Source of the DNA: Burkholderia pseudomultivorans
GTDB taxonomy: Bacteria > Pseudomonadota > Gammaproteobacteria > Burkholderiales > Burkholderiaceae
NCBI RefSeq assembly: GCF_902499075.1
Contig: NZ_CABVPP010000005.1
Span: 62,001 to 126,000 of the forward strand
Direction of reading: 5' to 3'
DNA: 64,000 nucleotides
The notes beneath the pieces were generated by a model. It was given only the letters and a program-made list of their open reading frames with translations, was not told the origin of the DNA and searched no databases. Shown here in pieces: positions 58,930 to 64,000 of the stretch. Numbering within the stretch: position 1 is the first letter of the stretch; every line of letters starts with the position of its first letter. Both the position numbers and the translations under genes were made by a program.

Positions 58930-60651
58930 TTGGACGCAAAATTGGCATTCCTCTGCGTCGCGCCACTGTCGGCCGCGATGCTTGCCGGCTGCGGCGGCGA
59001 CGATACGGTCGGCGCCACGCCGACGCACCTGAGCGCCGCGACGCCGGCCGCGATGACCCAGACCTGCGACGCGCTCGCCGCGAAGCTCGCGTATCCGGAT
59101 ACGTCGTTCACGACGGTGACGACGGCGGCCGCCGGCGCGCTGACGGTGGCCGGCAAGCCGATCGCCGAGCACTGCGTGATCGAAGGCCGGATGAACGAGC
59201 GCGTGAGTCCGGTGGACGGCAACACCTATGCGATCGGTTTCGAGATGCGCCTGCCGAAAGCGTGGAACGGCCGCTTCTTCTACCAGGCGAACGGCGGGCT
59301 CGACGGCAACGTCGTCACGGCAACCGGCGAGATCGGCGGCGGCGGCCCGCTGACCGACGCGCTGAACATGGGCTTCGCGGTGATCAGTTCCGATTCCGGG
59401 CACAGTGCCGCGCAGAATCCGCTGTTCGGCGTCGATCCGCAGGCGCGGCTCGACTATGGCTACCACGCAGTCGATGCGCTCACGCCGATGGCGAAGCAAG
59501 TGATCCGGCTCGCGTACGGCAAGGCGCCCGATCGCAGCTATTTCGGCGGCTGTTCGAACGGCGGCCGTCACGCGATGGTCACGGCGGTGCGCAACCCGGG
59601 CGACTACGACGGCATCATCGCCGGCGATCCGGGCTTTCACTTGCCGAAGGCGGCCATCGGCGAGATGTATGGCGCGCAGCAGTTCGCGAAGATCGCGTCG
59701 GCGACCGGATCGAACGGCTTGCCGGATATTCGCAGCGGCTTCACCGATGCGGAGCGGCAGTTCGTCGGCGCGCGGATTCTCGACAAGTGCGATGCGCTCG
59801 ACGGCGCGGCCGACGGCATGGTGCAGGACGTCGCCGCATGCCAGGCGCACTTCAGCATCGACGCGGACATCCCGACCTGCGCGAACGGCACGCGCACGGG
59901 GTCGTGCCTGACCGCCGCGCAGAAAACCGCGCTCGGCAACGTGTTCGCGGGCGCGCGCAACAGCGCGGGCACGGCGCTCTATGCGAGCTTTCCGTACGAC
60001 CCGGGCGTGGCCGGCAGCGGCTGGGCTGCATGGAAGCAGTCGAATTCGGTCACGCTCGATCCGGCCGCGATGGCGTTCACCTTCATGACGCCGCCGAAAA
60101 CCGCCGCGACGCTCGCGAACCTCGCCGGCTTCGCGCTCGGCTTCGACATGGACAACGATGCGCCGGCGATCTTCGCGACGAACGGCGTGTACACGCAATC
60201 CGCGTGGTCGTTCATGACGCCGCCCGACGAGACCGACCTGTCCGCGCTGAAGTCGCGCGGCGCGAAGCTGCTCGTCTATCACGGCACCGGCGATCCGGTG
60301 TTCTCGTTCGACGACACGCGCGACTGGTACGCCCGGCTCGCGCAGGCGAACGGCGGCGACGCAACGGATTTCGCGCGTTTCTATCCGGTGCCCGGCATGA
60401 ATCACTGCTCGGGCGGCCCGGCGGCCGACCAGTTCGACTTGCTGACGCCGCTCGTCGCGTGGGTCGAGCAGGGACAGGCGCCCGCCGCGATCGTCGCTAC
60501 CGCGCGCGATGCGACGAGTGCGGCGCCGAACGCGGACGTGCCCGCGTCGTGGGGCGCGGGACGCACGCGGCCGCTGTGCCCGTATCCGCAGGTCGCGCGC
60601 TACAGCGGTTCGGGCGACCTCGATTCGGCAGCGAACTTCAGTTGCCGCTGA
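58930..60651 (+). CDS. Tannase/feruloyl esterase lipoprotein
   Basis: A 573-residue tannase-family alpha/beta hydrolase. The nucleophile is in RSYFGGCSNGGRHAMV and the His in GMNHCSGGPAADQ, giving the CS-D-HC arrangement in which a disulfide joins the residues next to Ser and His. The N-terminus has lipobox LAGC (Cys about 20), so it is probably anchored at the outer membrane. It should release ferulate, caffeate or p-coumarate from esters such as chlorogenate, feeding the pathway. The start is TTG 58930, with GGGAG six bases upstream. It is the last gene of the cluster. Confidence 0.88.
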   Translation: MDAKLAFLCVAPLSAAMLAGCGGDDTVGATPTHLSAATPAAMTQTCDALAAKLAYPDTSFTTVTTAAAGALTVAGKPIAEHCVIEGRMNERVSPVDGNTYAIGFEMRLPKAWNGRFFYQANGGLDGNVVTATGEIGGGGPLTDALNMGFAVISSDSGHSAAQNPLFGVDPQARLDYGYHAVDALTPMAKQVIRLAYGKAPDRSYFGGCSNGGRHAMVTAVRNPGDYDGIIAGDPGFHLPKAAIGEMYGAQQFAKIASATGSNGLPDIRSGFTDAERQFVGARILDKCDALDGAADGMVQDVAACQAHFSIDADIPTCANGTRTGSCLTAAQKTALGNVFAGARNSAGTALYASFPYDPGVAGSGWAAWKQSNSVTLDPAAMAFTFMTPPKTAATLANLAGFALGFDMDNDAPAIFATNGVYTQSAWSFMTPPDETDLSALKSRGAKLLVYHGTGDPVFSFDDTRDWYARLAQANGGDATDFARFYPVPGMNHCSGGPAADQFDLLTPLVAWVEQGQAPAAIVATARDATSAAPNADVPASWGAGRTRPLCPYPQVARYSGSGDLDSAANFSCR

Positions 60652-60669
60652 CGTAGCCGTCGATGGGAG

Positions 60670-60701
60670 ACGGCCGGCGCATGCGATCGTGCGCCGGCCG
60701 T
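60670..60701. terminator. Strong bidirectional terminator
   Basis: A 12-bp perfect stem, ACGGCCGGCGCA with TGCGCCGGCCGT, and an eight-base loop lie between the converging esterase and AsnC genes. The T run is short on both strands, so strength comes mainly from the stem. Confidence 0.75.
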
Positions 60702-60718
60702 TTCACTGCCGCATGCGC

Positions 60719-61195
60719 TCATTCGCCGGAGTCGACCGGCACCTCGAGCCCGACCTTCACGCGGCTCATGCTCACCAGCGTCTTGAAGCGCTTCACGTTG
60801 TTGTTCGCGAAGAACAGCTCGCGCGTGAGCGCGTTGTACTGATCCATGTTGCGCACGGCCAGGATCAGCACGAAGTCCCATTCGCCGGTCACGTAGTAGC
60901 ACTGCTGGATCTGCGGGCAGCGTTCGAAGGTTCGCTTCATCGCGTCGAGCTGGTCGATCTGCTCGCTCTCGACCTCGACGTTCACGACGATCGTCAGCGG
61001 ATGATCGACCTTCTCCGGCGCGACGACGGCCGTATAGCGCTCGATCACGCCGTCTTCCGCGAGCCGTCGCAGGCGGCGGTTCACCGCGGCGGTCGACAGA
61101 TTGACGCGCGCGCCGAGTTCGTTCTGCGGCGTCTGCGCGTCGCGCTGGACTTCCATCAGCAGCTTGCGATCGAACGCATCGAGTGGGGTAGGCAT
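60719..61195 (-). CDS. AsnC/Lrp-family regulator
   Basis: 158 residues. The helix-turn-helix is at about 9-60 (FDRKLLMEVQRDAQTPQNEL, STAAVNRRLRRLAEDGVIER), followed by a RAM ligand domain with QQCYYVTGEWDFVLILAV. It is divergent from the diaminopropionate ammonia-lyase gene and probably regulates it with an amino acid as ligand. The 182-base gap to that gene is AT-rich, as Lrp targets often are. Confidence 0.9.
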   Translation of the reverse strand: MPTPLDAFDRKLLMEVQRDAQTPQNELGARVNLSTAAVNRRLRRLAEDGVIERYTAVVAPEKVDHPLTIVVNVEVESEQIDQLDAMKRTFERCPQIQQCYYVTGEWDFVLILAVRNMDQYNALTRELFFANNNVKRFKTLVSMSRVKVGLEVPVDSGE

Positions 61196-61377
61196 GATGG
61201 CGCGGCGACCTCGAAAGAATGAGAAATTTTTGCGTCCGGCACGCCGATTTGGCGATTTTATTGACCGACCTGCGCAATATTATTTTTCGGACCGACGGCG
61301 AGCGCAACCCGTACGCGCCCGCACCGCATCCACCGCCGGGCCGCGCGCGCGGCCTTTTACCGGAGCCCCATCCCGCC

Positions 61378-62613
61378 ATGCTGATCGCCAATCCGCGCGC
61401 GTCGCGCACCGCCTATCCCGACACGCTGCGCCGCATCATGAACATTGCCGCGGCCGATGAAAGCGGCGCGTGGCTGTCGCACTGGCCGCTCGTCGGCGCC
61501 GCGCGCACGCCGCTGCGCGACCTGCCCGACCTCGCCGCGCGGCTCGGCGTCGCGAGTGTGCGCGTGAAGGACGAGGCATGCCGCTCGCCGCTCGGCAGCT
61601 TCAAGGCGCTTGGTGCACCGATTGCGCTGATGCGGCTCGTGAAGCGGCTGCGGCGCAGCGAGGATCTCGACCCGCAAGGGTTGATCACGGGCCGTTACGC
61701 GGCGTCGCTGGCCGACCTCACGGTGATCAGCGCGACCGACGGTAATCACGGTCGCGCGCTGGCCGCCGCCGCGCGCGCGATCGGCTGCCGCTGCGTGATC
61801 GTGCTGCACGCGCACGTCGATGCGGAGCGCGAGCGCGCGATCGCCGCCTACGGCGCGCGGATCGTGCGGATCGCCGGCAATTACGACGAATCGGTCGTGC
61901 ACGCCGCGCAGCTCGCGGACGCGAACGGCTGGCACGTGGTGTCGGATACGTCGTACGACGGCTACGAGGCGATTCCGCGCGACGTGATGCAGGGCTACGG
62001 GGTCATCGCGGCCGAAGCGCTCGCGCAACAGCGGGCGGACGACGACGGCCGGCCGTTTACGCACGTGTTCCTGCAGGGCGGCGTGGGCGGACTCGCGGCC
62101 GGCGTCGCGAGCTATCTGTGGGAGCGCGACGGCGCACGGCGGCCGCACTTCATCGTCGTCGAGCCGCGCCAGGCCGACTGCCTGTACCAGAGCGCGCTCG
62201 CGGGGCATGCGTCGAAGGCGACCGGCAGCGTCGATTCGGTGATGGCCGGGCTCGCGTGCGGCGAGGCATCGCCGCTCGCATGGGATTTCCTCGAGCCGTG
62301 CATCGACCACTTCATGCTGATCGACGACGACGACGCGGTGCACGCGATGCGCGACCTCGCGGCCGGCAGCGAGCGCGACGTGCCGTTCGTGTCCGGCGAA
62401 TCGGGCGCGGCCGGCATCGCGGGGCTGGCCGTGCTGATGCGGGACCCGGCGCGCGCGCGGCAGGTCGGGCTCGACGCGCATTCGCGCGTGCTCGCGATCA
62501 ACACGGAAGGCGCGACCGCGCCGTCCGTCTACCGGCAGTGCGTCGGCGACACGGCCGATGCGGTGCTGGCGCGGCAGCGCGACTGGCTGAACCGGGCGGC
62601 CGCGACGGCCTGA
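61378..62613 (+). CDS. dpaL: Diaminopropionate ammonia-lyase
   Basis: A 411-residue PLP enzyme of the tryptophan-synthase-beta fold. The Schiff-base Lys is in CRSPLGSFKALGAPI, and ISATDGNHGRALAAAA with LQGGVGGLAAGV are the Asn and phosphate-binding loops. It splits 2,3-diaminopropionate to pyruvate and ammonia; some members also act on serine. ATG 61378 is used; GGAG lies twelve bases upstream, which is rather far. The M20 amidohydrolase starts 38 bases after the stop. A threonine-synthase-like or serine dehydratase identity is less likely, given the length and motifs. Confidence 0.85.
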   Translation: MLIANPRASRTAYPDTLRRIMNIAAADESGAWLSHWPLVGAARTPLRDLPDLAARLGVASVRVKDEACRSPLGSFKALGAPIALMRLVKRLRRSEDLDPQGLITGRYAASLADLTVISATDGNHGRALAAAARAIGCRCVIVLHAHVDAERERAIAAYGARIVRIAGNYDESVVHAAQLADANGWHVVSDTSYDGYEAIPRDVMQGYGVIAAEALAQQRADDDGRPFTHVFLQGGVGGLAAGVASYLWERDGARRPHFIVVEPRQADCLYQSALAGHASKATGSVDSVMAGLACGEASPLAWDFLEPCIDHFMLIDDDDAVHAMRDLAAGSERDVPFVSGESGAAGIAGLAVLMRDPARARQVGLDAHSRVLAINTEGATAPSVYRQCVGDTADAVLARQRDWLNRAAATA

Positions 62614-62651
62614 ACGAACCGAACGACATGACGACCGACGAGGCAGGCACG

Positions 62652-63827
62652 ATGGACGCAACGGAAGAAACCACGCTGCAAGGGCGGCTGACAACCTGGC
62701 GGCGGCATCTGCACCAGCATCCGGAGACGGGTTTCGAGGAAGTGAACACGTCCGACTACGTCGCGCGCATCCTGACGACGCTCGGGCTCGACGTGCATCG
62801 CGGCATCGGCGGCACGGGCCTCGTCGCGAACCTGACGACCGGCACCGGCACGCGCGCGATCGGCATCCGCGCGGACATGGATGCGCTGAACATCGCCGAG
62901 CACGCGCCGGGCCGCGACTACGCGTCGCGCACGCCGGGCAAGATGCACGCGTGCGGGCACGACGGCCACATGTCGATGGTGCTGGGCGCCGCGCAGCTGC
63001 TGGCCGAGCGCCGGGACTTCGACGGCACGGTGCGCTTCATCTTCCAGCCGGCCGAGGAACACGGCCGCGGCGCGAAGGCGATGATGGCCGACGGCCTGTT
63101 CGAGCGTTTTCCGGTGGACGCGATCTTCGGCGCGCACAACATGCCGGGCATGCGCGCCGGCACGTTCTCGACGCGCGCGGGCGGCATCATGGCGAGCGAG
63201 GACAACTTCACGATCCGGATCGACGGGCGCGGCACGCATGCGGCGCGGCCGCAGATGGGCATCGATCCGATCGTGATCGGCGCGCAGGTCGTGCTCGCGC
63301 TGCAGACGATCGTGTCGCGCAATCTCGACCCGGGCGCGCAGGCGGTGATCTCGTGCACCGAATTCATCACGGACGGGCTGCGCAACGTGATCCCGTCGAC
63401 GGTGACGATCAAGGGCGACACGCGCAGCTATTCGCGCGACGTGCAGGCGCTGCTGGAAACGCGCATGCGCGAGATCGCCGAAGGGATCTGCCGCACGCAT
63501 GGCGCGACGTGCACGTTCGAGTACACGCACGAATTCGCGCCGACGGTGAATTCGCCGGAATGGGTCGGCACGGCCGTGCAGGCCGCGACGCGAGTCGCCG
63601 GCGCCGACGCGGTGAACGCCGACGTGCAGCCGATGATGATTTCGGAAGACTTCGGCGCGTTCCTGCAGGCCGTGCCCGGCAATTTCGTGTTCATCGGCAA
63701 CGGCGAAGCGGCCGGGCGCGGCGGCGTGCCGCTGCATAACGCGACCTACGATTTCAACGACGACATCCTGGCGGTCGGTGCGCGGTATTTCGCGGAAGTG
63801 GCGCGGCTCGCGCTGCGCGCGGCGTAA
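62652..63827 (+). CDS. M20-family metallo-amidohydrolase
   Basis: 391 residues from ATG 62652, which has GAGG eight bases upstream; ATG 62628 has no such site. The metal site is visible: GIRADMDALN, KMHACGHDGHMSM and QPAEEHGRGAKAMM, with a late His in PLHNATYDFND. The HACGHDGH motif marks the hippurate hydrolase/N-acyl-amino-acid amidohydrolase group. It probably deacylates an N-acyl amino acid whose product feeds the adjacent ammonia-lyase. The substrate is unknown. Confidence 0.88.
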   Translation: MDATEETTLQGRLTTWRRHLHQHPETGFEEVNTSDYVARILTTLGLDVHRGIGGTGLVANLTTGTGTRAIGIRADMDALNIAEHAPGRDYASRTPGKMHACGHDGHMSMVLGAAQLLAERRDFDGTVRFIFQPAEEHGRGAKAMMADGLFERFPVDAIFGAHNMPGMRAGTFSTRAGGIMASEDNFTIRIDGRGTHAARPQMGIDPIVIGAQVVLALQTIVSRNLDPGAQAVISCTEFITDGLRNVIPSTVTIKGDTRSYSRDVQALLETRMREIAEGICRTHGATCTFEYTHEFAPTVNSPEWVGTAVQAATRVAGADAVNADVQPMMISEDFGAFLQAVPGNFVFIGNGEAAGRGGVPLHNATYDFNDDILAVGARYFAEVARLALRAA

Positions 63828-63869
63828 GCGCCGCGTTCCGGGGCGCCGCGCGCGGGCGCGGCAGGGCCG

Positions 63870-64000
63870 TCACGCTTCGGCCGTGCGCTGGCCGGGCGCG
63901 TCGGCCGTGCCCGTGGTTTTGTGCAGGATCGCCAGCACTTCGCGCGCAGTGTTCTCCGAATGGCTGCGCAGGATCTGCGGCAGCGCCGCGCGGCCGGGAT
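63870..64000 (-). CDS. 3' end of an unidentified minus-strand gene
   Basis: The last 42 codons of a gene that continues past the window. The visible end includes RAALPQILRSHSENTAREVL and stops at TCA 63870-63872 (complement of TGA). One helix with a His followed by Asn could be the last helix of a GntR/FCD regulator, but this is too little to assign. The 42 bases to the M20 gene are GC-rich and partly self-complementary and may terminate both converging genes. Confidence 0.45.
   Translation of the reverse strand, partial: PGRAALPQILRSHSENTAREVLAILHKTTGTADAPGQRTAEA

Overview
The window is high-GC Gram-negative DNA with densely packed genes, strong G/C third-position bias and many overlapping stop/start codons. 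Hopanoid transport genes (hpnN and an hpnM/mlaC-like gene), an Acinetobacter-style hydroxycinnamate cluster, an oxidative L-arabinose cluster and a VgrG-Rhs type VI secretion island together suggest a Burkholderia chromosome, probably of the B. cepacia complex. That is an inference from gene content; no rRNA, tRNA or other species marker is present. No CRISPR array, intact insertion sequence or prophage was seen.

Region 1 (1-17.3 kb) is the end of a type VI secretion (T6SS) cluster. It holds the 3' part of tssF, a giant vgrG-rhs effector gene, an AT-rich run of small genes, a PAAR gene, tssL and tssM. No recognisable tssG lies between tssF and vgrG-rhs, only an 18-codon stub. The AT-rich run (about 6.65-12.1 kb) reads as a graveyard of displaced Rhs toxin tips and orphan immunity genes. 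Two decayed copies of Rhs core sequence bracket it, at 7693-7727 and 11971-12070.

Region 2 (17.4-28.3 kb) is core chromosome. It contains mlaA overlapping hpnN, a divergent mlaC/hpnM-like gene, a TetR/DHA2-efflux pair with an overlapping operator region, a Cache-domain sensor kinase with its LuxR-type regulator, and a diguanylate cyclase. The 600-base gap after it holds a perfect FNR/Anr box, a possible small RNA and a tandem repeat.

Region 3 (28.8-36.3 kb) is the glycolate pathway. glcD-glcE-glcF-glcG-glcB form one minus-strand operon and glcC is divergent. Two identical 15-bp copies of a TGGTnnnACCA operator lie in the shared promoter. Glycolate is oxidised to glyoxylate and then condensed with acetyl-CoA to malate.

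Region 4 (36.5-38.3 kb) holds a DUF6306 ferritin-like protein and a GntR regulator divergent from an OsmC-family protein.

Region 5 (38.3-49.1 kb) is a sugar cluster. A GbpR-like LysR regulator faces seven plus-strand genes for non-phosphorylative L-arabinose oxidation (dehydratase, MFS carrier, KDA dehydratase, sugar dehydrogenase, ABC importer AraFGH and lactonase). The last enzyme, 2-ketoglutarate semialdehyde dehydrogenase, is not in the cluster.

Region 6 (49.4-60.7 kb) matches the Acinetobacter hca hydroxycinnamate genes in content: hydratase/lyase, aldehyde dehydrogenase, CoA ligase, acyl-CoA dehydrogenase, MarR regulator, MFS carrier, porin and tannase/feruloyl esterase. Three copies of an ATCAGG-n3-CCTGAT palindrome mark the two likely promoters.

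Region 7 (60.7-64 kb) holds an AsnC/Lrp regulator divergent from a diaminopropionate ammonia-lyase and an M20 amidohydrolase, then the 3' end of an unidentified minus-strand gene.
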